This document shows, in pieces, positions 1 through 12,000 of a DNA stretch of 64,000 nucleotides. The notes beneath the pieces were generated by a model. That model did no database searches and had not been told where the DNA came from. It worked only from the letters and a program-made list of their open reading frames with translations. This stretch comes from Sphaerolaimus hirsutus (taxonomy: Eukaryota; Nematoda; Chromadorea; Monhysterida; Sphaerolaimidae), in assembly GCA_964036195.1 (NCBI GenBank), contig OZ038460.1:8745504-8809503 (forward strand), read 5' to 3'. Position 1 is the stretch's first letter. The number at the start of each line of letters is the position of its first letter. A program made the translations under genes and the position numbers.

Positions 1-40
1 TAAGTTTCCATACTAAGGGTAATGTCCGCCGAGTATACTT
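1..40. repeat. Partial TACTCGGCGGAC-type MITE (right end)
   Basis: The first 40 bases match the right end of a ~190-bp MITE seen at four further places (30059, 35587, 38326, 42536): a GTTTCCATACTAAG-like stretch followed by GTCCGCCGAGTATA. The rest of the copy lies outside the window. Confidence 0.6.
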
Positions 41-445
41 AATTCATGACATCCAAATGGCGCTCCACACACAGCGATTTTTAAAGCAAGTTTCGGGGTA
101 TGTTGTATGAGAATAGCAATGCTGGGCGGGTATGTGATCTGCACCGCTCCCATCGCCCCCCTATCGCTCCCATACTTGTGCACCGGGCAGGGCGCTTGCA
201 CCTGCTCGGTGCCCAAGTAAACATCCGCCCGGTGCCCAAGTATGGACATTTTACATGGGCACCGGGCGTACTTGGGCACCGGTTTTACTTGCGCACCGGC
301 TCAGCGCCGATTTCGCGGCCGTTTATTTTCGGGCCAATTTTCATACCACAATTTGAATTCACTTTTTATCCGATTGAATGAATTTAACAGTATATACAGC
401 TTTCTACCACAATATGAATTCACATGCAACATCAATTTCACTGTA

Positions 446-668
446 TCAAATGTCCGTAACGCCGTGGGTCGACTTGAGGTGCACTTTCAAATTCCACTTA
501 GTTCCAAACTGCCTGCTGCAGCGCGGGCAGGGGAACGGCTGCTCGCCGCTGTGCGTGCGCATGTGCTTCGGCAGGTTCCTCCTCTGGCTGATCACCTTGT
601 GGCACACTTCGCAGCTCACTTGTTTCCTGCCCGTGTGGATCGCCATGTGTATGTTCAAAGCCTGTGTT
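446..668 (-). CDS. C2H2 zinc-finger protein, last exon (partial gene)
   Basis: This is the terminal exon of a C2H2 zinc-finger gene. A splice acceptor (ACACAG) at about 669 opens an in-frame exon that begins inside one finger (ending H-x3-H, linker HTGRK). Two full fingers follow: C-x2-C...H-x3-H with linker HSGEQPF, then C-x2-C...L-x2-H-x4-H just before the stop. The H-x4-H spacing of the last finger and the TG(E/R)(K/Q)P-type linkers are typical of DNA-binding fingers. The upstream exons should lie at higher coordinates, but I could not find more fingers before 3 kb, so the gene is incomplete here or its next intron is long. A nuclear DNA-binding role is inferred from the family only. Confidence 0.72.
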
Positions 669-1479
669 TCGGTCTAATGTCCGGAACGGTTGTGTTGGAT
701 TTGAGGGTTGAGTTGTTTTGGTTGGTTAGTATTCATAGTGTTCCCTCGATGGCTGCCATCACACAGCTATATTCGATCAGATGTGGAAGTAGTAATACTG
801 AACAAACATCACAATTCCCAACATATTCCCCCTTTTCTCCCTTAAGAAAAGGATAATAAGTTTAGGGCGAACTCCAAATTCCAAACTCCAAACGTAAAAA
901 TTCCAAATTCAGTTACAGAAACTTGAGGATCTGAGAATGCGTTACTGGTGTAATAGAGTGAACTACAAGTTCAATCAACTAAATACTATACTGGGGATAC
1001 AGTAGGCTTTTATGAAAATTTGTAGGTACACAATGACCATAAAATGTGTAGCTTTTTTAACATTCGCAATGACTCGGCAGGGTTCACAGCTATTTAGGTA
1101 TTATTTATATGTAAATTTTCAATGGGGAAACTGATAGATTTTTTAGTTATGGATGCATCATGTGATATTTTTATACATTTGATATGCTGTATTTATATTT
1201 AGTATACTGATGGCACACCTTACAATTAAATCTACGATATTCTACCTGAATAAACGAACAGACATCAAATATTTTTCTCATCACATCACATTGCAGCCAA
1301 TTTTTATTAATTTGGCGCACAATTTTTAATGTGACCTTATTCATCAAAATATGGTATCTTTCATTGTAGGTATTCATTACGTCCATACAGTATACCATAT
1401 TTCCACGAAATACCCCCAGGGGTAAAAATTATTACGTAAAAAATTATGTATTATAACGTAAAAAATTATTAGTTGCTCC
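669..1479. other. AT-rich stretch, no gene seen
   Basis: No coding exon is recognisable. It may be intron of the zinc-finger gene at 446-668, since that gene must continue upstream on the minus strand. The last ~50 bases carry short ACGTAAAAAATTA repeats that resume at about 2460, so the hAT element at 1480-2416 landed in an older ACGT-type repeat. Confidence 0.4.
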
Positions 1480-2416
1480 TAGTGATGTTAAAGGCACCGG
1501 GAAAAATGGCACCGCACCGCACCGGCACCTTTGCCAACGCATGAAAAGGGCACCTGGCACCCTGGGGCACCGGCCAGAAAATGGCACCGCACCGCACCGG
1601 CACCGGTGCCTTTTGGAAAAAATGGCACCGGCACCGAAGGGCACCGGCGGGTTGCCGGTGCTAGCACCGAAAGGCACCGCACCGGGCTGGAATTTCTCAA
1701 GTAAATATCGGGCAGTTTCTCAGTGGTCTCACCTTTGGAAGTGCATATTTCCGTGAATTTTCAACCGATTTTGATGGTTGGGCACTTAAAATGATCAGAA
1801 TGATGTGGCAATCAATTTTATGAAGCAATTACAATGATTACAAATGGAAGATAAAATATTTAATTCACTACAATGTCCATAGCCACTATTGTCTACTGAT
1901 CGGAGTCGTTTCTGTACAGAGAATGGAACTATCTCTGTCATAAACTGACAACAAATTTTGAACAAAAAGTAAGATAAATATAAAATATAAACATGATTTA
2001 AAATTCAACAAAATTTGAGATTCGCTCATCAGATCACGTATCGGGTATAAAGGATTTCACACTAGGTACCTATATTTATTTGATGGGAGGTTTACAAAAT
2101 AGGCAAAAACGGTTGGGTAAATATATCGCTTTTTTGAAATAAGGATAAGCACATACTATTGACAAAATTGCACAGCACATGAAGCCTTGGCCGGTGCCTT
2201 TCCCGGTGCCTTTTACTTTGGCCCGGTGCTAGCACCTTTGGCACCGGCAAAAAAATGGCACCGCACCGCACCAGCACCGGTGCTATTCTGAAAAAAATGG
2301 CACCGGCACCGGCATGGCACCCCTGAAGATTGCAATGGCACCGCACCAGCACCGGTGCTGGTGCCCTTCGGTGCCCAGCACCGGGGCACCGGTGCCCCGG
2401 TGCCTTTACATCACTA
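1480..2416. mobile_element. hAT-type non-autonomous element with GGCACC arrays
   Basis: The element has ends TAGTGATGTTAAAGGCACC / its complement (GTGCCTTTACATCACTA) and is flanked by a perfect 8-bp duplication GTTGCTCC (1472-1479 and 2417-2424). Both subterminal arms are arrays of GGCACC/GGTGCC units. The middle (about 1700-2150) is a unique AT-rich core that recurs at about 53010-53430 and 54790-55600. No transposase is encoded. The 8-bp duplication and TAGTGATG-type ends are typical of the hAT superfamily. Confidence 0.8.
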
Positions 2417-2689
2417 GTTGCTCCTCAAAAATTGCGCCAGTAAATTTTGAGGAGCAACTAATAATTTTTTACGTTTTCCCAGGTATTTTAAAAATACCTT
2501 ACGTTTTAGTATTTATACTATAAAATCTGAAAAGGTATTTACGTTTACGTTTTCCAAAAATACCAGTATTTAAACAACACTGGTTTTGTGGCTTAAGTCA
2601 CCATCAGAAAAATGGTATAAATAGCATGTTGCTCTTCTATAAATGCTTTCGTGATGACAAACAGGCTGAAGTAGGGAATTTTATTGTTT

Positions 2690-2825
2690 TTGGCGCCTGG
2701 CGCCATGGTTTCTGGCACCCGGCACCATTTATTCAGATGGCGCCTGGCGCCATGGTTTCTGGCGCCCGGCACCATTTATTCAGATGGCGCCTGGCGCTAT
2801 TTTTCCTGGCGCTTTTCCATCACTG
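2690..2825. repeat. GGCGCC/GGCACC tandem-repeat block
   Basis: A run of GGCGCCTGGCGCCATGGTTTCTGG-like units (three copies of a ~50-bp period) ends near GCGCTTTTCCATCACT, which resembles the right end of the hAT-type elements. It is probably a truncated or rearranged member of that group. The following 2865-3000 carries GGAAAA-rich sequence like the arrays at 15340 and 46559. Confidence 0.5.
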
Positions 2826-3094
2826 GACAAGACCCGTCATTCTCAGTCCCCAAAAATGAGACAGAAAACAAAAAAAAATAGAGCTGGAAAATGGAATAAA
2901 GGCAGAAAACAGAAAATTTAGCGGAAAAAAAGAAAAAAATTAGCCGCCGGAAAATGGAAACGGAAAAAATTTGCGAAAATGGAAAACAGAGAGAGGAAAA
3001 CACCGCAGTTTACTCGAAATTAGTATAGGTATGTTTTTTTAGTTGTTCATCTAAATATTGAAGAAAAACCCCACAGAAAATAATCTAGCCAGTG

Positions 3095-6000
3095 ATGAGC
3101 TCCAGCCGCGCCTCCCCCACGCGGGTGCACTTCAGTCGGCTGCTGGCTGCGTGCAAGCGGCAGGCGGCCGCGCCGGGCGGCATCGCGTCGCACGACAGCC
3201 ACAAGTTCGGCTTGCTGGTGCAGCTGCTCGGCACACTCTACGACCAGGTGGTGGCCGAGGGCGGCAGCGATGTGGAGCAGTTCGTGGCTGCCGCCGCAGC
3301 TGATGTAGTGTTTTTGCATGTTTGATTGATTTGAGTAAACGTATTCTCTCGAAATACCCCCTTGAGTTCATGAACGAAACACTATTTTGGGTTTATTCCT
3401 CCTGCAAACGATGGAGGGGGTTTTCTAATTTTAGGGTTTGTCAAATGTTCGAAGGATCCTAGTGAGGAATACGCTTTGAAATACATAGATGTGACAGCAG
3501 AATATATTTTACACAAAGAAGTCTCTAGCTGCGATGCAAATGGGTGGCAATTATAGGATTATATATTTTCATTGTATACATGATGCACATTATTCTGGGG
3601 GTATAATTAGATTAAATGTGGTCATTAGTTTCCGTTCGGAAGAAGTTTCGGTTCGGTCGCTAGCCGAGCAAAACACCTCGCAGCGCCTAGTGGCATTCTC
3701 CCTGGACTGTGCCGACAGCCGTCTGCTGGCCACCAGCCTTCTGCCGGACAGAGCGGGTGCGCAGGCGGTCATCGCGGCGCAGGCGGTCATCGCGGCGCAG
3801 TCGCTCTCCAGCCAACCTGCCGTTGTCGCTGATGACAAAGTGCAGGAAGGGGGTGAACAGGGGGTGGATAGGAGGCAGATTAAAGCCAGGCCTAGAGCGC
3901 AGTGCGCCAGGGAATTGAGGTCCCGGTTGATGGGTACTGGTCGGTTGGGTGTTTCAACCGTGGATAATTTGAGCTTACCTAACGAATTTCGTTGGATAAT
4001 TTCTATCAAAAATGATCTTATGAAATTGTCCTGTAAATCCCAGCGGTCGGTTCTAACCCCAAATACTCTAGCCATCATATTTCCTCGGAATATCCCATTA
4101 ATTACCTCCCTCGATATTCCCCAGGTCTGAGCGAGCTGAGGAAAAAGTAAACCCGCGTAGAATAAGCCCCACCAAATCGAATCAACCCCCTCAAAATTTG
4201 CTGGCGAAAATCTAACCCCCTGGGGGTATTTTGAGGAAATTTACCTAGACCGTTCAAAGACGCAAGTGCCGGCGGCGGCGGCCAGCGACGACCAGCTGGT
4301 GTGCATGCACGAGCGGCAGCAGGAGCAGCTGGCCGACCACTTTCTGCAGCTCGCTGTCAACTTGAAGCACAACGTGCTCGCCTCTGGAGAGGTCGTCAAT
4401 GATGACAACACGGTGGGTTGGGTTGGAGGACTGTTTGTTTCGGTTTACCTGGATGTTAATTTCTGTGTGCTTCCCGGAGGCTTATTATAGTGGATACACA
4501 TGTGCGAATACGGGCGAGTTTTCTTGAACTGTTTTTCTTGTAGTGGCCTATGAACGTATTATGTTTTGCACATTATATTTCGGTCACATGCTTTTTTCCT
4601 GGACTTATCACTTCATTCATTCTAGTCATAATTATAATTATCAGTAGGTAGGATCGAGTTGCAAGTAAAGCGTTCACAGCCTTTGAAATTTAATAATCAA
4701 CCATCACATCGCGCGCGTCAACGTGTCACACTTCAAGTTGGGGCGTCAGTGCTAAGCGGTCCCCTGGTCTGTTCCCAGCTGCTGCTTCGGCGCTTGCTGC
4801 TGCGGCTCATGCGGCTGCGGCTGTGGCGCTGGCAGCGGCTGCAGCTGACCTGCCTGTTGCTGCTGCGGCGGCCCCAGCTGCTGCGCCTGCAGGTCCTGCT
4901 GCGGCGGCTGCGATCCCGCTGAGGTGAGCGGCACGTACTGGCCGGCCGAGCGGCGCTTAGCGATCGCCGAAATGTGCTCCGTGTAAGACCGCTGCGGGAG
5001 GGATCGATCTTCCGTATTTGCCCGAGTTACCCCCGGGGGGGGGGGTAGTTTTTCAGAGTGGAATTTTTTAAGGGGGTATTTCGAGTGGCGGGTTATCAAT
5101 TCATAGTAGCCATCGGGAGGTAAGGCGGGCTTTCAAGGAAATTAGATTCATTCGTACCAGAAATTCGAGCACGGTGGGGTGCATGTTCGGCGGGCCGGTC
5201 TGCAACGGGTCCAGGTAGCTGATGGCGTTGATCGCGTCGCCGTAGATGTACTCGAGCAGGGCGCGGTGTAGGAACAGGTACTGCGACTCGGTCTGCACAC
5301 TGCGAGATTCAATGGGCGCCCCAGTGTATTGAGCCGTTACTGTGCTTGCAGCTGGGGGCACCTTCCCAGACCTTGTAAAAGACCGTGTAAAATGACATGT
5401 AAACGACCCTGTAAAATGTTCTGTGTCATGTAAAAGACCCTGTGAAATGTCACGTCATGTATAAGACCATGTATAAGACCATGTAAAGTGTCAAATGTCT
5501 TGTAAGCGTTTTGAAGTATCCAAATCTTATTCCATAGTATCCAAATATTATGTTTTTGTATCCAAACCTTATGTTAAACATAAGATTTGGATGCTTCAGA
5601 TTTGTGTACTTTTACATGACATTTGACATTTTACAGGGTTTACTCTGGGACCATTGTTGGTTTTAGTAAAATTCTTTTTACTAAAGTTGTATTTTATTTT
5701 TATTAAAATTGTATTTTATTTTAATTTTATTTATGTTTCATTTTATTTTATTTTATTCTGAAATGTCATTAATAAAATAAAATGAAACCATTTTAAAAAA
5801 ATTTTACAAAAAAATCGGAATCTTGGATGCAAGGCCATAAAACAGTGTGCACGCTAGAAGCATGCAGATGAATACAAAAAATTTAATGACCCGTATTTTC
5901 TCGAAATCCCCCCCCCCTCGAAATACCCCCCGTCTCGAAATACCCCCCTCAAAATGGACACTATGAAATAATTACCCACCCCCTCCAAACCCCCCCCCAA

Positions 6001-9000
6001 TTGAGTGTACAGTTAACGTACATGACAAAACTGCGGTTTGTGATTCGGCCAATGCAAAACACACGTTAAAAACTATGAATTGTTATGTTAGAACGGTGTT
6101 ACACACTTATATAAGTCAATAGACACTTATATATAGCGGTTATTGTTGCATTTTTCTACGTCTGCGTATGTACAGACGACAATTTAGTACTGGAATTTCA
6201 AAAAATTTCTGGCGAAAAAATAAGCCCCCCCTCGAAATACCCCCCCCCCCTTGTTTAACCCCCCCTCAAAATTCTCACTCTGAAACAATCACCCCCCGGG
6301 TGGTATTTCAAGGAAATTCGGTAGACTTGTGACCCTCACCGGGGCCGGATAGATACGTAGCTAATTGCTCCTCCCGATGGATGATAGCTAAAAATTTGTT
6401 ACTTTTGGGGGGTGGGGGGGCTTGCAGGGTTCAGTGTATAGGCTTTTTCAAGTACGGAACAAATAAAATAGGAAAAAAATCACAAAAATTAGTGATTTTT
6501 AGGAGATAATGTATTAAAAGATGTGAAAATTTGCAATTTTGAGCAAAATATTTTTCAATCAATACAATGAAAGCAACAACAAGGCACCAGTTATGCAAAT
6601 TGGCAGCTAAAATCTTAAGCAACAGGATAGAAAAGTTTTTATAGCGTTTTACAGACACTCGAGTTTTTGTAAAATTTTACTAAAACTGTACAAAAATTCG
6701 AATTTTTGTACAATTTTACTAAAATTTTACAAAAATTCGAATTTTAGTAAAATTGTATTTTTATTTTATTAATTTTCCATTTTATTTTATTTTATTCTTA
6801 AATTTTCCATTTTATTTTTATGTTATTTTTATTTTTTTCTGAGATTTTGCCAACCCTGTCTGGGACTGACACAGAACAACCGTTTCTGAATCTGAATGGC
6901 ACCTGAACGCGCGCTGCCTACGCAGTCGCTTCAACAGCGGGCCTACGCGCAGCATGGTCGGCGCTTTGGCGATCAACATTCGAACGGGCGCCACCTTGCC
7001 GTTGGCATCCTTCCCTGCGTTGGCGTAGCGTTTTATTTGCCTTCAGTCGAATAGTCAAGTGAGCTAATTAGCAAATTTGAATTAACGTTCCCCCGGCTCG
7101 GTGCTGATGGCGTTGGGCGCGGGCGGGGTGAGGCGCTCGGCGCCGATCATCAGCCCGACCAGGGTGCCGGTGCGCCCGATGCCCGCCGACCAGTGCACCA
7201 CCACGTTGCGGCCGAACTGCGTCTGCGCGATAAAATGCGCCGGTGGTGTTTTGCAGTTCGCTTTTGCGAGCGCGGATCGTCTACCGTATCACCTCGAAAT
7301 ACACCCAGGGGGTTTATTATTTCCCCAGCAAATTTTGAGAGGGGGTGTTGATTAAAGAGGGTTACTATTTCGTCAGAAAATTTAGTGAAGAATCGTAGTA
7401 AAGAATATGCCTTAACATACCCAAAACTGGTAATAAATGAGACCAAACGGGACATATTTTAACATATTTGTGGATATATCTACAGCAAATCTACACCAAC
7501 TAATGTTTGTGTAGCTGCGATGCGATTTGGCAGGAATTAATACATCATGGATATTGCATACTTGATGTACATCATTGGAGACGGGGGTATTTCGAGGGGG
7601 GTCAATTCAAGGGGGGTTATTGGAGGAAGTACGGTAAATATAATCCATCTTACATGTCTGATATAATTTGACAAGTAGATTGGCACTTGGGCATTGGGAG
7701 GCACGGACTTGTCGGGCCAGCCCGTCCACTTCATGTGCAGCATCACGTGACACTCGTTCGGGTCGAATGGTTCAGCGGCCGTTCCCATTGTTTTCGCGCC
7801 CGGCGCGTTCCCGTGCATTGTGCCCGTGCCCTCTGCCGGGTCGAGCGCCTGCTTACTTCATTTGTTAAGTGCGGAGTAACAAAACGGTGCATCTTGTGGG
7901 CGTACCTTCTCCTGGGAAGTGCCTGGAAAGGGCTGCGTGCGCCACACGAACAACTTGGTGAGAACGATGTCGTTCACGCCCACCGTGGCGTCCTTCACCC
8001 TGTCGTAGGGCCGCAAGTTCGGCAGCAGCTGCGTGCGGGTGGCCCTTTATTTGTCTGCGTATTTGTAGATTAGGGCGACGAGTAGGGCAAAAATAACCTC
8101 TGCGATGTTGTGAGCCATTTTCGCTTGACCGCCCATTGCCGCGGTGACGGGAACGGCCGTCACCACGTACATATCTACGGACATTTTTGAACGATTAGAA
8201 AGTTGCAGTCGGCATTGATTGTCAACGAAAGCGCACCTTTGTTAGCAACTCTGAAATGAGCGAAATCTTGAACCTGGCCAACGTTCGGCGGCCAGTAGGG
8301 GGCGGATTTGTTTTTGCCCTCCTCCACGCAGTCGCACAGCATGATGACCAGGGGCACGCGTTCCTGCCACAACATGCGCCAGTGGTCCACAGTTGACTTG
8401 GGTGTGGGCGCCTGCGCGAATATGTCTGCCTATTTTATGATGAAAAATATTACCTCCATCAAACTTGTCGGCGCTTATTCGAAATATGTGAGGCTTATTC
8501 AGAACTTGTGGGCACATTCAAAACTTGTGGGCCTATTCAAAACTTGTGGGGCTTATTCAAAAAATACTGTTTTACCGGTACAAGCTAAACAACATAGGTA
8601 TACTACATATGGAGTATACGGACGGATGGATGCACACCTGACAGCAGATGACTCTGGTCTTGTGCATGCGCACATAGCTGGCGTGAATGTAGTCGTTGGT
8701 GTAGTTGCCCGTGTCTGGGCGCAGCTTGACTCGGCTCACGTCGACGCAAGGCACGTCCTTGTACCGGTTCTTGTCGCCGGCCGCCTGCACACATTTCCAC
8801 GCTTACATGGTCTAATTGACGTTGAACGTTTCGACGTTGTCTTCCACCACCTGAAATGCGTCGCGCGGCATGTCTTCGCACTTGAAGGGGTGAATGTCGG
8901 CGTAGTACTGCTTGCGCATGCCGTCGAAGGTCATCCGCCCCAGGTGCAGCGCAAAGTCCTCCATGGGGTCGGGCGTGAGCATTGTCTGCGTGTGATTGCC

Positions 9001-12000
9001 GCTGCTCTTGGTGTAACACATGCAGCCGGGCTGGTGGGGGACACCGTGCATGTACACAGCACATTTCAGAATTTCCTGCATTTGGAGCTACGGACTGCTG
9101 AAAACTGCAGACGGGAGTTTTAGTGCCAATTTCAGACCTAAAGTAAAGTGTTAAGTAATGTGTCAAATGCCATGTAAAATGTCATGCAGTGTCAATTGTC
9201 ATGACAAATGTATAGTAACGTGTCGATAGTCATGCAAAGTCCAGTAGTAAATTCTTTCTTTTTTATTGACATTTGTTATGACATTTTACAATTTACTTTA
9301 CACTTTACAAGGCCTGGGGCCAGTTCCGCAAGTGGACAAGTTAAGAGTTAAAAGTTAAGAGTTGAGTAAAATGACAAATGACAAGTTATGAGTAAAGTTA
9401 AGAGTTAAGAGTTGAGAAAAAAGACAAATGATTTTACTCAACTCTTAAGTTTTAACTTTACTCTTAACTTATCATTTATCATTTTACTCAACTCTTAAGT
9501 TTTAACTCTTAACTTTTCCACTTGCGGAACCGGCACCTGGGACTGCCCCTTGGTATTTCACTCTACCTACAGGCTTTGTTTGTAACAGTATAGATCGCGC
9601 CGTAAAGGGAAAACAAGCTGGGGGTTCTACGCGGCCACCCTGCACCCTGGCGTGGTCGAGCACGAACCTCTCCATCCTCCTGCTGCACCGCGGACGTGTC
9701 GGTCGCGGCGGATTCTTTCTCGTTCGAAACCATCATGTGCGGCAGGCAGCTGCGCGTGGTCGCCTCCTTTTTCTCCTTGTTCTTGCGCTCCCTGGGGGCA
9801 CTTCCAAACCATGTAAAAGCCCTGTCAAATGTAAAATGCCTGCAAAGTGTCAAAAGTCATGGAAAATGCCCTGCAAAATGGCAACCGAGATGCCATTTGG
9901 CAGGGCAGTTTCCATGACTTTTGACACTTTGCATGACATTTGACATTTTACACGGCTTTTTACAGGGTCTGGGACTGGCACCTGACCGACGGCGCCTTGC
10001 CGCGACGAGACAGATTCAGCGGTCCGCAGCGACCCAGGCCGCCCTTCTGTTGACGCGGAAATAAAGTTTGGGTAATGTTGGTTGTTAACTGGTGTGCGTG
10101 GAACCGATGAGGTATCACTCGAATAATTCTCCCACGAGGCGTTTTCGCCACTTTCTAACTGGAAATTTTTTTCGAAAATTGAATTTGGGTAATTACACGT
10201 ACAATGATAATCCTGTACTGGTGTTATTCGATGGTGAATTTTTCACCACTTGGTTACCACTGGGGTGCTAGGAGATACTGAATGTAATACGGTAGACATC
10301 AAACTAGGTACTTATCGGCACTAATTAGTGATGGAATGGCGCCATGGCGCTTGTGCTTTTTAATGGCGCCAATTGACGCTAGCACCATGGCACCTTTCGC
10401 CATTTTTCCCGGCACTTTTACATCACTAGTGCCGATCAGCTATTACCTTCTTCTCTCGTTTCGATTCTCTCTTTGACTCGGCCGATCTATTCTTGCGTTC
10501 GCGCTTCGATTTCGATGTCGGTGCATTCGCGCTCTTTGGGCTGCGGTAAATGTTTTGTGCGTTGGTTTGGATCCATCGACTGTTGGATATCGATATTTCT
10601 ATGCTTTTTTGATATTTAGGATATTTAGGTGTCTTGTGTTGCGTTAAAATTTACGATTCGATATTCGATGAAAAAACTGCTTAATACCATACACTGTTCC
10701 GATCTTGGCCCACTTCTAGGGGCCAGTTCCGCAAGTGGCAAAGTACTTTACTGTTTACTTTGAAATTTACTCTTCACTTTACTCTTTACTTTTCTCTTGA
10801 CTCTCCGTTTATTATTTTACTTTTTTGTATTACCCTTTAGGTAATCTTTACGTTATTCTTTACTTTTAACTGTGCACTTTTCTTTGCTACTTCCGGAACT
10901 GCCCCCAGGTTTCAGCCTGAGACAAAAACAATCCACACACATCCATAAATAAAAAATCATGAGAAGAAACTCAATTACAAATCTAAATATGTAGGCAATT
11001 CATGTTTGTTTGTCACTTGTTTATTTTCTATAAAAAAATGTTTTTGTGAACATGTGTTTGTCTCACGCTGAAACTGGGTGCAGTGGCGTGGTCTTTGGCG
11101 CTTCATGCGTGGGTGGGGTAACCGGAAGCGCACTTCTTGCCCTTCGGTGTATGTGCTCCAGCTTGCTTTTCTTTGTCACCTTTCCGCTGTGTTCCCGCTG
11201 ACGTATCCTTGCGTTGTAAACGTTTGGCTATTATTTAGGTAGCGTATATTAGTGTGTTTCATAGGTAGTTGTTAAAACGTATTTACGTTTACGCGATAAA
11301 TACGTGTACTCGAGTACTGCGTGAATACGTTTAGTCCCGAAAACAATACCGGTACTCACTTACCGCGTACTTTCTGAAAGTACGCGAGTACAGAAAACGT
11401 AACTGTGAAAAAATTGTCAGGTGCATGAAAACCAAAAACTACTCAAACAAATTGAATGGGCTGCAAAAATGGCACCGGAAATGATAGAAGTTAAGATGGG
11501 TAAGGGAAGCGACGAATCTCACTTTCACGTTCTCTCTTTTACATCTTCCTAGGAACAAAATTGAAGGAAAAATTACTTTAACGTCTTCCCTGATAAAAAT
11601 ACTGGTATTTCCGTTTACTCACCTTTTACGCAGCTTAAAAGTAAAAAAATTTCGTTGCGTTCTCTGTACTCGAAGGTGAATAAAAATAAATACTTTACGT
11701 TTTCGTTTACTTTGAAAACAGTTCAGTACTTCTAACAACTATCGTGTTTTTCAAAGGGGGAGGGTACTGACCCGTTTTGCGCGTATACTCCGCTCCTTTG
11801 GATTCTGTCTGCGGCCCACCGCGCCGGCCCCCTTCTCACCGTCATTTTGTTGCTGAAAAGTGTACGTTTTGAATGGCTAATGGCTAAATGCTGGTGATGT
11901 TAATAGTAAAACCACAATGCAGACAAAAGCTTAAGCAATCTATTGAATAGCTCCACAATATCGGCATTAACTAAGCTACGTGATCCATTGAATTAAAATT

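Noticed and set aside
1444-2523. Pro/Ala/His-rich open frames
   Set aside because: Translation of GGCACC arrays inside a transposable element.
9563-9668. Extension of the phosphatase exon 9668-9791 to an AG|GTAGAG donor near 9566
   Set aside because: It would end in phase 2, while the next exon (ACA ATG CTC) needs phase 0; GAG|GTTCGT at 9668 fits, although support is weak.
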